Positions 25,011 to 33,226 of a stretch of 64,000 nucleotides of DNA are shown here, piece by piece; position 1 is the stretch's first letter, and each line of letters begins with the position of its first letter. The position numbers and the translations under genes are program-made. The notes beneath the pieces are model-generated. The model saw nothing but the letters and a program-made list of their open reading frames with translations, was not told where the DNA came from and made no database searches. This DNA is from Cohnella sp. OV330 (lineage in GTDB: Bacteria; Bacillota; Bacilli; Paenibacillales; Paenibacillaceae), in contig NZ_FOKE01000003.1 of the NCBI RefSeq assembly GCF_900112065.1, positions 238,052 through 302,051 on the forward strand. The letters run 5' to 3'.

Positions 25011-26869
25011 GCGACACTGCGTTCGAATTCGCGGATCGACTGACGGTGGACTGGTTAAAAACGCAATACGCGAGCGGCCGGTTGACGCCGCGCGAAGCGG
25101 TGCTCGAGATCGTGCGGCGCGCCGAAGCGGATCGGGACATGAACATCTGGATCAGTCCGCCGACCCTGGCGGCGATCGAGCCTTACCTTGCGCGGCTCGG
25201 CGAGCTGGATCCGAAGCGGGCGCCGCTGTGGGGCATTCCGTTCGCCGTCAAGGACAACATCGACGTGGCGCACGTGCCGACGACGTCCGGCTGCGCGGAC
25301 TATGCGTACGTGCCGTCCGCGCATGCGACGGTCGTGCGGCGGTTGGTCGAGGCGGGCGCCATCCCCGTCGGCAAGACGAACCTCGACCAGTTCGCGACCG
25401 GACTGGTCGGCATGCGCAGCCCATACGGCGAGGCGCATAACGCGCTGCGGCCGGAGCTGATCAGCGGCGGCTCGAGCTCCGGCTCTGCGGTGGCGGTGGC
25501 CCGGGGCCAGGCGGTCTTCGCGCTCGGCACCGATACGGCCGGTTCGGGCCGCGTGCCCGCGGCGTTGAACGGGCTCGTCGGCTGGAAGCCGAGCGTCGGC
25601 GCGTGGCCGGCGGACGGGATGGTGCCGGCCTGCGAGAGCCTGGACTGCATTACCGTTTTCGCCCATCGGCTTGACGATGCCGATCTGGTCGACCGGACCG
25701 TTCGCGGCCTGGCGCCGGACGACCCCTGGTCGAAAGACATCTCGCGCCGGCAGGGCTCGGAGCGAAGTCTCCCTGCCAGGGTTTATCTCCCAAGCGATCC
25801 GCCGGCGTTCTACGGTCCGTTCGCCGAAGGCTATCGTCTCGCCTGGGAGCGCGCCAAAGCGCAGCTCGAGCAGCTCGGCGTCGCGGTCGAATACGCGGAC
25901 ATGGCGTTGTTCGAAGAGGCCGCCGCGCTCTTATACGAAGGGCCGTGGGTCGCCGAACGTTGGGCGGCGCTCGGCGAATTCGTCGAGTCGCATCCGGGCA
26001 GCGCGTTTCCCGTGACGGAGCGGATTCTGCGGACGGGCGCAGATCCGGCGCACCATGCCGCGGACCTGTTCAAAGCGCAGCATCGGCTGCAGGCATTGAA
26101 GCGAAAGGCGCAGCAGCTGCTATCGGACGGTGCGCTCGTCCTGCCGACGGCCGGCGGGACCTGGACGCGCGACGAAGCAAGGCAAGAGCCGATCGCGACG
26201 AATCGCGCCATGGGACTGTACACGAACCATTGCAATCTGCTCGACCTGTGCACCGTTGCCGTCCCCGCCGGACTCGCGGGCGAGCGGCTTCCGTTCGGCA
26301 TTACGCTGTTCGCGTTGTCCGGACAGGAGGATCTGCTGGTCGGGCTTGCGGATCTGTATGGAGACGGTCGATCGCATGCCCAAGCGCAGACTGCGCCGGA
26401 ACTTCAATCTGAAACGCGGCGTGAGCCAATGTTGGCGTCGGCGACTCAACCGATTTCGCAGCCGACCGCCGAGTCCGCGACGCTCGTCGCCGTCTGCGGC
26501 CTTCATATGCGGGGCTTCCCGCTGGAAGCGCAGATGAAGGCGCACGGCTCGACGTTTATCCGCGAAGCGCATACGGCCGCCAAGTACAAGCTGGTGAGGC
26601 TGCCCACGCAGCCGGCCAAGCCGGGCCTGCTGAAGCAAACGGCCGGCGGCGCCGCCATCGCGCTCGAGCTGTGGGAGATGCCGCTCGACCGTTTCGGATC
26701 CTTCGCGGCGGCGATACCGGCACCGCTCGGGATCGGCAAGGTGGAGCTGTCCGACGGGACCGAGGTGCCCGGCTTCATCTGCGAAGGCTGGGCGGAGCGG
26801 GAAGCCGCGGACATTACGGCATTCGGAGGCTGGCGGTCGGCGATGCTGAGCGAGGTCTCGGCCAAGTAG
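25007..26869 (+). CDS. atzF: Allophanate hydrolase
   Basis: 620 residues; the ATG overlaps the carboxylase stop (ATGA), so the two are translationally coupled. The amidase-signature domain has the Ser-cisSer-Lys triad: Lys82 in FAVKDNID, Ser156 in SGGSSSGSAVAV and Ser180 in DTAGSGRVPA. The C-terminal 120 residues (from LVAVCGLHMRGFPLEAQM) are the typical AtzF C-terminal domain, which removes the second carboxylate. The enzyme turns allophanate into two CO2 and two ammonia and completes guanidine breakdown. The product is cytosolic; this is the last gene of the operon. Confidence 0.93.
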   Translation: MSDTAFEFADRLTVDWLKTQYASGRLTPREAVLEIVRRAEADRDMNIWISPPTLAAIEPYLARLGELDPKRAPLWGIPFAVKDNIDVAHVPTTSGCADYAYVPSAHATVVRRLVEAGAIPVGKTNLDQFATGLVGMRSPYGEAHNALRPELISGGSSSGSAVAVARGQAVFALGTDTAGSGRVPAALNGLVGWKPSVGAWPADGMVPACESLDCITVFAHRLDDADLVDRTVRGLAPDDPWSKDISRRQGSERSLPARVYLPSDPPAFYGPFAEGYRLAWERAKAQLEQLGVAVEYADMALFEEAAALLYEGPWVAERWAALGEFVESHPGSAFPVTERILRTGADPAHHAADLFKAQHRLQALKRKAQQLLSDGALVLPTAGGTWTRDEARQEPIATNRAMGLYTNHCNLLDLCTVAVPAGLAGERLPFGITLFALSGQEDLLVGLADLYGDGRSHAQAQTAPELQSETRREPMLASATQPISQPTAESATLVAVCGLHMRGFPLEAQMKAHGSTFIREAHTAAKYKLVRLPTQPAKPGLLKQTAGGAAIALELWEMPLDRFGSFAAAIPAPLGIGKVELSDGTEVPGFICEGWAEREAADITAFGGWRSAMLSEVSAK

Positions 26870-26950
26870 GTTCAACGAATCGACTGCAGCTAAAATACCT
26901 CCTTTGGAAGGGCGGGCCGTTCGGCAGCGCTTCTGGAAAAGTTCCATCTA

Positions 26951-27278
26951 TTGACATCCCGGTATGCGCCAGGTAAGATTTACTTTACTGGATATGAACG
27001 GAGGGGTTACGTGTGTTGAACTAATTCTTCGATACGCTAGCGCAAATGAATCAAGCCTCGACTAAGGCTTTTTTGCGTGCATCGTAATCGAAGAATGGTT
27101 TGCCTTCACGGAACCCAGCATCGTCTATTTGCGATGGAGATAGAGAGCCGCTCAGGTCTCTCTACCTCTGGGCCGCATTAGACTGGATTTGAGTGAATTC
27201 AAATCCTTTTTTCGATTACAGGATGCACAGGCCCGAGGCCTGTGTTTTTTATTTTTAAAATGCGATGGAGGATTCTCT
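26951..27278 (+). promoter_or_regulatory. Promoter and long hairpin-rich leader before the alpha/beta hydrolase
   Basis: A near-consensus promoter (TTGACA 26951-26956, 17-bp spacer, TAAGAT 26974-26979) starts a leader of nearly 300 nt with no convincing ORF. It contains a 10-bp stem, ATTCTTCGAT / ATCGAAGAAT (27024-27033, 27087-27096), enclosing a small terminator-like hairpin AAGCCT / AGGCTT plus T-run (27053-27074). Two further hairpins with T-tracts follow: GGATTTGA / TCAAATCC (27185-27212) and ACAGGCC / GGCCTGT (27227-27256). Some may terminate upstream transcription, but their number and the outer stem suggest an RNA regulator or small RNA. I recognise no known riboswitch class. Confidence 0.5.
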
Positions 27279-28133
27279 ATGAACGAACGATTGATCCAAA
27301 CGGACGGCATCCAAATATGCGCAGAAAGCTTCGGAGACCCGCGTGACCCCGCCCTTTTGCTAATTATGGGCGCTCAATCCTCGTTGATCTGGTGGGAAGA
27401 GCCGTTTTGCCGGCGTTTAGCCGAGGGCGGCCGGTTCGTCATTCGTTACGATAATCGCGATGTCGGTCGCTCGACGACTTATGAGCCGGGAAACCCGGAT
27501 TATACGTTCGAGGATATGGCGGACGATGCGATTCGCGTATTGGATGCTTATCAAATCGAGCAAGCCCACATCGTGGGAATGTCCATGGGAGGCATGTTGG
27601 CCCAAATGATCGCGCTGCGGCATCCGCGAAGAACGACGTCCCTCACCCTCGTATCCACGTCTAATTTTGCCGAGCATCTCCCCCCGATGGAAGAAGAGGT
27701 GATGGCGTTTTTCTCGAAAATGGGGACGATCGATTGGACGAGCCGACAGTCGGTAGCTGAATTTGCCGTACAAAGATCCAAAGTATTGGCAGGCTCCAAA
27801 CATTTTTTTGATCGGAAAAAAACGAGCATGCTGGCCGAACTGGAGTTTGCGAGAAGCGCCAATATGGCCAGTATGGGCAATCACGCCTTGTTGGCCGGCG
27901 GCGAATCGTACCTGGCCAGGACGAACGAGATCGGCGTACCCGCGCTGATCATTCACGGCACCGAAGATCCGATTATCCCCTATGAGCACGGAAAACATCT
28001 TGCCGACATTATTCCGGACGCTGTTTTGTTGGCTTTGGAAGGTACCGGGCATGAGCTTCCCGAGGGCGACTGGGACCAGGTCGTCCAAGCGATTTTGGCG
28101 CACACCGCTACAACGCCTTCTGACCGACGATAG
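27279..28133 (+). CDS. Alpha/beta-fold hydrolase
   Basis: 284 residues from the ATG at 27279 (GATGGAGG upstream). The fold is shown by LLIMGAQSSLIWWEEPFCRRL, RYDNRDVGRS, the nucleophile elbow GMSMGGMLAQ, an acid in HGTEDPIIP and the catalytic His in GTGHELPEGDW. It resembles the RdmC/enol-lactonase branch of cofactor-free esterases. The substrate cannot be inferred. It lies behind the hairpin-rich leader and ends at a terminator shared with an AraC gene. Confidence 0.88.
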   Translation: MNERLIQTDGIQICAESFGDPRDPALLLIMGAQSSLIWWEEPFCRRLAEGGRFVIRYDNRDVGRSTTYEPGNPDYTFEDMADDAIRVLDAYQIEQAHIVGMSMGGMLAQMIALRHPRRTTSLTLVSTSNFAEHLPPMEEEVMAFFSKMGTIDWTSRQSVAEFAVQRSKVLAGSKHFFDRKKTSMLAELEFARSANMASMGNHALLAGGESYLARTNEIGVPALIIHGTEDPIIPYEHGKHLADIIPDAVLLALEGTGHELPEGDWDQVVQAILAHTATTPSDRR

Positions 28134-28144
28134 GTCTCAATTCG

Positions 28145-28184
28145 ACAACCGGCCGCCTGCATTTAATGAGGCGGCCGTTTTTTT
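28145..28184. terminator. Convergent terminator
   Basis: CGGCCGCCT and AGGCGGCCG arms are followed by T7; it lies between the hydrolase and the AraC gene and overlaps the AraC stop codon. Confidence 0.85.
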
Positions 28185-29134
28185 AACGCTCCTGGACTTC
28201 CTTTCCGATATTCGCTCGGACTCATTCCCATCCGGCTTCGGAACACTTGGCGAAAGTACGCCAGGTCCCGATAGCCCGTCATCATCGCGATGCTGGAAAC
28301 TTTGTGCTCGCTCTCGAGCAGCAGCCTGCAAGCGGATTCGATTCGCCGGAGCTGTACGTACGCAGAGAAGGTGACGCCCGCGTAGGCTTGAAATTTTCGT
28401 ATAAAATGCCGATTGCTCATGCCGGCTTGCGAGGCCAGGTCGTCCACGGTAAGCGGTTCGGCGGCATGAAGGTCGATATAGGCGAATATCGCAGCCATCT
28501 CGATGCGGCCCGAATCGGCCGGCTTCGCGTCATACCCATGAACGGCGTCTTCCTGCAGCAGCCTTGCGAGTTCGACCGTCAGCTCCATCACTCCCGCGAA
28601 CAAGCTCGCTTCATAACCGAGCCGCCGCGCCGTATATTCGCGATGCAGGCGTTCGAACAGCTGGCCGAGCCGCATACCCCGATCCTTTAACGAGAGATAA
28701 GAGGCGTGAAGGCCGTCAAAAAGAGCGTGCGCGTCGCCGCTCGTCGCGTACGGCGCCAGCCAGCCGTTTATCGTCTTCACGAACGCCGGACGAATGCAGA
28801 GGTTGTAAACGACGAGCTTCCGTCCGGCCGAAGCGTCCTTCGGGCGCAGCATATGCGAGGTGCCGACCGGCAGCAAGTAAAGGCAGCCTTTGTTCGTGCG
28901 TTCGATGCGATCGCCGACGTAGTGGAAACCCTCTCCCGACATGACGTAGACGATCTCCAGGTAGGCGTGGTCATGCTCCTTGAGCGCGAAGCCTTCCTCC
29001 CAGCGATTGACGAAGATCGGGAAGTCGCCCTGAAAGTGCTCCGAGATTTCCGAACGGTAGACGGGGGCGCGCGGGGCTCTTTGCGCGTCGCCGGACCGCG
29101 GCGCGAAGTCATTAATGTCCATCATTGTTGTCAC
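28163..29134 (-). CDS. AraC-family transcriptional regulator, cupin type
   Basis: 323 residues. The N-terminal half is an AraC-type cupin (EGFALKEHDHAYLEIVYVMSGEGFHYVGDR..GCLYLLPVGTSHML) and the last 100 residues carry two helix-turn-helices (LTVDDLASQAGMSNRHFIRKFQAYAGVTFSAYVQ, SSIAMMTGYRDLAYFRQVFRSRMGMSPSEYRK). The GTG at 29134 follows a G-rich ribosome binding site; ATGs three and four codons on are alternatives. It is divergent, by 71 bp, from the rhamnosidase-like gene, which it probably activates in response to a sugar. Confidence 0.9.
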   Translation of the reverse strand: MTTMMDINDFAPRSGDAQRAPRAPVYRSEISEHFQGDFPIFVNRWEEGFALKEHDHAYLEIVYVMSGEGFHYVGDRIERTNKGCLYLLPVGTSHMLRPKDASAGRKLVVYNLCIRPAFVKTINGWLAPYATSGDAHALFDGLHASYLSLKDRGMRLGQLFERLHREYTARRLGYEASLFAGVMELTVELARLLQEDAVHGYDAKPADSGRIEMAAIFAYIDLHAAEPLTVDDLASQAGMSNRHFIRKFQAYAGVTFSAYVQLRRIESACRLLLESEHKVSSIAMMTGYRDLAYFRQVFRSRMGMSPSEYRKGSPGALKKRPPH

Positions 29135-29205
29135 AACCCCCCGCCTTACAGGATGTGCGTTTAGTATACAATGTGGCTTAACGACAGGGAAGGAGCGATT
29201 CGGCC

Positions 29206-31263
29206 ATGACGATGCAAGACACGATACAAGAAACGCCGCAGACCGCGACCTGGATCTGGTATCCGGGCGACTTCGAGATTCGGCTGCACGAAAAAATGTC
29301 CGTGAAACGGAGGACGCGCGGGGTTCCGTACCCGGCTTACTGGCGGCTGGACCGGCATTATTCGAATGTGAAGTTCCGGTACGTTTACGACCTGCCTCGC
29401 GAGGAGCAAGTCGCGATCAAGGCCGAAGGAGCCTTCTCCCTCTATCTAGACGGGAAGGACAACGACCGCACTGACGAGCCCGTCATCATGCTGCCGGCGG
29501 GCAAGCACGAGATCAGCGTCAGCGTCTTTAACGACGTCGAGATGCCCGCGCTGTACATCGAAGGCCCCAACATCCGGACGGATGCGTCCTGGGAGGCGAC
29601 CTCGTACCAGAACGACTGGGTACCGGCCGGAATGTGGACGTTCGATTCGCCGTCCGCCCCGCCGTCCGCCTTCCGCCTGGCGGTCGAGCCGCAGGAGCCG
29701 GCGTCAGCCGAAGAGGTTCAAGGGCATCCGCTGCTTGATTTCGGCCGCGAGACGTTCGGCTACTTGCGCTTCCACAATCTCCAAGGCACGGGCAAGGTCC
29801 GGATCTACTACGGCGAATCGAGGGCGGAGGCGCTCTCGACTGCGGAGTGCTACAGCGTGGACCGATTCGATGCCGGAGAAGCGGCGAGGCTGGCCGAAGA
29901 CGGCGTTTATACGCTGGGGGACGCGAAGGCCTTCCGTTATGCATGGATTCATGCCGACGCAGGCGTCAGCTGGGACCGCGTATCGATGCTGTACGAATAC
30001 GTGCCCGTCACCTATCGCAGCGCGTTCGCGTGCTCGGACCCGAAGCTGAACGAGATCTACGAGATGAGCCTCTACACGCTTCATCTGAACGCCAGGGAGT
30101 TTTTCCTCGACGGCATCAAGCGAGACCGCTGGGTCTGGTCGGGCGACGCCTACCAGGCGTTTCTGATGAACTACTACAGCTTCTTCGATCTGAACGTGAC
30201 GCGCCGGACGCTGATCGCGCTGCGCGGCAAGGATCCGCTGGTCATGCATTTCAACACCATTCTGGATTATTCGTTGTATTGGTTCGTATCGCTGTCCGAC
30301 TATTATTTGTACACGGGGGATATTGCGTTCATCCGGCAGTATTACGACCGGGCGGTGTCGCTGATGGACTTCTGCCTCGCGCAGCGCAATGAAGAAGGGT
30401 TGGTCGAGGGCAGGCAGCAGGATTGGGTATTCGTCGATTGGGCGGATCTGGACAACAGCGGCGCCGTCAGCACGATCCAGATCCTGCTCGCGCGCGGGCT
30501 CGAAGCGATGAGCGCTTTCGCCGCCGAGCTGGGCGATGCCGCCGCGTCTAAGACGTACCTGTCGCTTGCCGACGACCTCAAGGCCAAGACGCTGTGCCTG
30601 TTCTGGGACGAAGAGAGAGGCGGGCTGCTGCACCATCGCGTGGACGGCGCCACGCAGCCGATGCTGACGAAGCATGCCAACATGTTCGCAATGACCTTCG
30701 GCTATTTGAGTCCCGCGCAGCAAGAGCGCGTGATTCAAAGCGTGATGCTGAATCCGGACGTGCCGCGGATCCGGACGCCGTACATGCGGTTCCACGAGAT
30801 GGCGGCGCTGTGCGAGAGCAGGCAGCACGATTATGTCCTGCAGGAGGTTCGCGCTTACTGGGGCGGCATGATCGAGCTCGGCGCGACGACGTTCTGGGAG
30901 GAATACGACCCGTCTCTCGCGGACGACGCCCACTACGGCATGTACGGGGTAACGTTCGGAAAAAGCCTGTGCCATGCATGGGGAGCGGGTCCGATCTACT
31001 TGTTCGGGAAATACTTCCTCGGCGTCAAACCGCTTAGCGCGGGCTATGAGACTTTTGTCGTCGAGCCGCAGCTTGGCGGGCTGGCCTGGATGAAGGGGAC
31101 CGTCCCGAACTCCGCCGGCGAAGTCGAGGTGGACATGGACGCATCGCGCATCCGCGTCCGGGCGACCCACGGTCATGGGGTGCTGAGATTCACGAGGGAC
31201 GGCGAGACGGTCGAGGTGCCGATCCCGGCGGACGGCAGCTGGCTGGAAGCTAGCCTTCTTTAA
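29206..31263 (+). CDS. GH78-like alpha-L-rhamnosidase, intracellular
   Basis: 685 residues, no signal peptide. A beta-sandwich N-terminal region (to about 270) is followed by an (alpha/alpha)6 barrel with GH78 landmarks: REFFLDGIKRDRWVWSGDAYQAFLMNYYSFFD, the segment DWVFVDWADLD, RTPYMRFHEMAALCE, GATTFWEEYDPS and SLCHAWGAGPIYLFGKYFLGVKP. The acidic residues DGIKRDRWVWSGD and WEEYD fit the family's inverting active site. AAGGAG lies upstream of the ATG. It probably cleaves terminal rhamnose from imported oligosaccharides or glycosides. The divergent AraC is the likely regulator; no transporter is adjacent. Confidence 0.85.
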   Translation: MTMQDTIQETPQTATWIWYPGDFEIRLHEKMSVKRRTRGVPYPAYWRLDRHYSNVKFRYVYDLPREEQVAIKAEGAFSLYLDGKDNDRTDEPVIMLPAGKHEISVSVFNDVEMPALYIEGPNIRTDASWEATSYQNDWVPAGMWTFDSPSAPPSAFRLAVEPQEPASAEEVQGHPLLDFGRETFGYLRFHNLQGTGKVRIYYGESRAEALSTAECYSVDRFDAGEAARLAEDGVYTLGDAKAFRYAWIHADAGVSWDRVSMLYEYVPVTYRSAFACSDPKLNEIYEMSLYTLHLNAREFFLDGIKRDRWVWSGDAYQAFLMNYYSFFDLNVTRRTLIALRGKDPLVMHFNTILDYSLYWFVSLSDYYLYTGDIAFIRQYYDRAVSLMDFCLAQRNEEGLVEGRQQDWVFVDWADLDNSGAVSTIQILLARGLEAMSAFAAELGDAAASKTYLSLADDLKAKTLCLFWDEERGGLLHHRVDGATQPMLTKHANMFAMTFGYLSPAQQERVIQSVMLNPDVPRIRTPYMRFHEMAALCESRQHDYVLQEVRAYWGGMIELGATTFWEEYDPSLADDAHYGMYGVTFGKSLCHAWGAGPIYLFGKYFLGVKPLSAGYETFVVEPQLGGLAWMKGTVPNSAGEVEVDMDASRIRVRATHGHGVLRFTRDGETVEVPIPADGSWLEASLL

Positions 31264-31362
31264 TACCGTTCCTGCGGCGATTTTTCAGCAGCGGCACCTT
31301 GCTCGGGAGCGAGAAGGAGTAACCACTATATAATGAAGCAAAAAAATTAGCCTGAGAAAAAG

Positions 31363-31396
31363 CGGCGCGGTCGATTCCCCGATCTCGCCGTTTTTG
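31363..31396 (+). terminator. Terminator after the rhamnosidase-like gene
   Basis: CGGCGCGGTCG and CGATCTCGCCG form an imperfect GC stem followed by TTTTT. The remainder of 31264-31525 shows GCGCGTTTTTGCGCG repeats and no gene. Confidence 0.6.
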
Positions 31397-31525
31397 CGCG
31401 TTTTTGCGCGCGCTTGTCATAAATTGTTGTCGGAATTCGCGCGCGATTATGGTAGGATGGACTGGCCTTCAAATTGAGGCAATTACAGACACAGATAAAG
31501 ATCAGGATTAGGAGATTGCCAACGT

Positions 31526-32731
31526 ATGTCCAACAAGAACAATGCGCATGTCGTCAGACAAGCGCTTTTGCTCGGGCTGTTTTCGACGCTCGGGCCGTTT
31601 ACGATCGATATGTACCTGCCGGCGTTTCCGGAGATCGTGGAGCGATTCGGCACGACCGCTTCGCTGGTACAGCTCAGCCTTACCGCCTGCCTGCTCGGAC
31701 TCGGCATCGGCCAGCTTGTGATGGGCTCGCTCAGCGACGTCCACGGCAGACGCACGCCGCTGCTCATCTCGATGGCCGTCTATGTCGTCGCCTCGTTGGG
31801 CTGCGCGTTTTCGCCCCATATCGGCGTATTGATCGCCTGCCGGTTCGTGCAGGGCTTCGCCGCGTCGGCGGGGATCGTAATCTCCCGCGCGATCGCGCGC
31901 GACCTGTACGAAGGTCACGAGCTCACCCGCTTCTTCTCGCTGCTCCTGCTGGTCGGCAACCTGGGGCCGCTCGTCGCGCCGGTCGCCGGCAGCGGCATTC
32001 TGTCGTTCTCCTCCTGGATCGGCGTGTTCGTCGCGTTATCGCTGCTCGGCATCTACCTGTGGATCATGACCAAGTGGCGCCTGAAGGAGACGCTCCCGAT
32101 GGAACGGCGCAGTCCGAGCAACTTCAAGCAGCAGCTGCGAAACTACGGCTCGCTCCTGCGCGACCGCCAGTTCGTCGGCTACATGCTGGCCCAGGGCATC
32201 ATGATCGCCGGCGTGTTCGCGTACGTCTCGGGAACGCCGTTTATTTATCAAAATATATACGGCGCTTCGCCGACCTTGTTCGCGCTGCTGTTCGGCTCGA
32301 ACGGCATCAGCCTGATCATCGGCTCCCAGATCGTCGGGCGGGCGTCGCACCGCGTATCCGAACGCGCCTTCCTGCTGTTCGGCCTCTGGATGGCCCTATT
32401 CGCCAGCGTCGCCGTCCTGATCGTGGCCTACGTCCACGGTCCGCTGTTCACGCTCGTCATCCCGCTGTTCGTGTTCGTCGCGTCCATCGGCATGACCTCC
32501 ACGGCGGCTTTCCCGCTGGCCATGGAGAGCCAGGCGAATATGGCGGGCAGCGCCGCCGCGCTGCTCGGCGTTATCCCGTTCCTGCTGGGCGCGGTCGTCT
32601 CGCCGCTCGTCGGCATCGCCGGCGAAGACACCGCCGTTCCGCTCGGCGTCATCATCCTGGCGACGAGCGCGGCCGCGATGCTCGCTTATTTCCTGCTGGT
32701 GAGGAGAGGACGCGCGGCTGAGCAAGCTTAA
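31526..32731 (+). CDS. Bcr/CflA-type MFS multidrug exporter
   Basis: 401 residues, 12 transmembrane helices. Diagnostic segments: LGPFTIDMYLPAFPEI in helix 1 (the Bcr/CflA DMYLPA motif), GQLVMGSLSDVHGRRTPLL between helices 2 and 3, and CRFVQGFAASAGIVISRAIARDLY in helix 4. AGGAG precedes the ATG. Such proteins expel bicyclomycin, chloramphenicol or sulfonamides by proton antiport; the substrate here is unknown. Monocistronic. Confidence 0.92.
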   Translation: MSNKNNAHVVRQALLLGLFSTLGPFTIDMYLPAFPEIVERFGTTASLVQLSLTACLLGLGIGQLVMGSLSDVHGRRTPLLISMAVYVVASLGCAFSPHIGVLIACRFVQGFAASAGIVISRAIARDLYEGHELTRFFSLLLLVGNLGPLVAPVAGSGILSFSSWIGVFVALSLLGIYLWIMTKWRLKETLPMERRSPSNFKQQLRNYGSLLRDRQFVGYMLAQGIMIAGVFAYVSGTPFIYQNIYGASPTLFALLFGSNGISLIIGSQIVGRASHRVSERAFLLFGLWMALFASVAVLIVAYVHGPLFTLVIPLFVFVASIGMTSTAAFPLAMESQANMAGSAAALLGVIPFLLGAVVSPLVGIAGEDTAVPLGVIILATSAAAMLAYFLLVRRGRAAEQA

Positions 32732-32789
32732 GCTTGATGCAGTCGGCCCGTATCGCTTTTTGCCGCATTACCCTATCGGAGGTGCTCCT

Positions 32790-33095
32790 ATGACCGTTAA
32801 CCCGAAGCTGCAGCAATGGTTGGCCGAAGAAGGCGTCAAGTTTTCGGCTTTGGATATTTTTAATCAGGCATTCGATAAAGGACGCATGATGTCGCGGCGC
32901 TATGATGCCGATCAAGTGGACGCGTTTTTGGACCAGGTCGTGAAGGATTACGAAAAGCTGTACAAAATGCTGGGCGACACGCAGGTCGAGATCGAGGCGT
33001 TCCGCGAGTCCATCACGAACAAGGCTGAAATGTCCGTCGAGCATCTGCACGTACGGCTGAGGAAGATCGAGCACTATTTGCAAAGCAACCGTTAA
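32790..33095 (+). CDS. DivIVA/GpsB-like short coiled-coil protein
   Basis: 101 residues from the ATG at 32790 (CGGAGGT six bases upstream; an earlier in-frame ATG at 32760 has no site). The N-terminal domain reads VKFSALDIFNQAFDKGRMMSRRYDADQVDAFLDQVVKDYEKLY, which is the DivIVA membrane-binding/coiled-coil motif, and the short C-terminus is like GpsB. GpsB coordinates cell-wall synthesis and division. The spacing of the motif and total length fit GpsB better than full-length DivIVA, but a paralogue is possible. Confidence 0.85.
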   Translation: MTVNPKLQQWLAEEGVKFSALDIFNQAFDKGRMMSRRYDADQVDAFLDQVVKDYEKLYKMLGDTQVEIEAFRESITNKAEMSVEHLHVRLRKIEHYLQSNR

Positions 33096-33226
33096 AAGAG
33101 ATCCATACAAAAATGAAAACATCCGACCAGGTGCCTATCGTTCATAAAACTGCACATTGTTGAGTTGTGCCGCCCTGCTGCCGCGCTTACCATGAGGCTA
33201 CATTCCGACGAGGAAGGAAGTTTGTC

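Noticed and set aside
27120-27180. Structured segment as a tRNA or T-box leader
   Set aside because: It has short hairpins, but there is no cloverleaf, no T-box AGGGTGGNACCGCG sequence and no amino-acid-related gene downstream.
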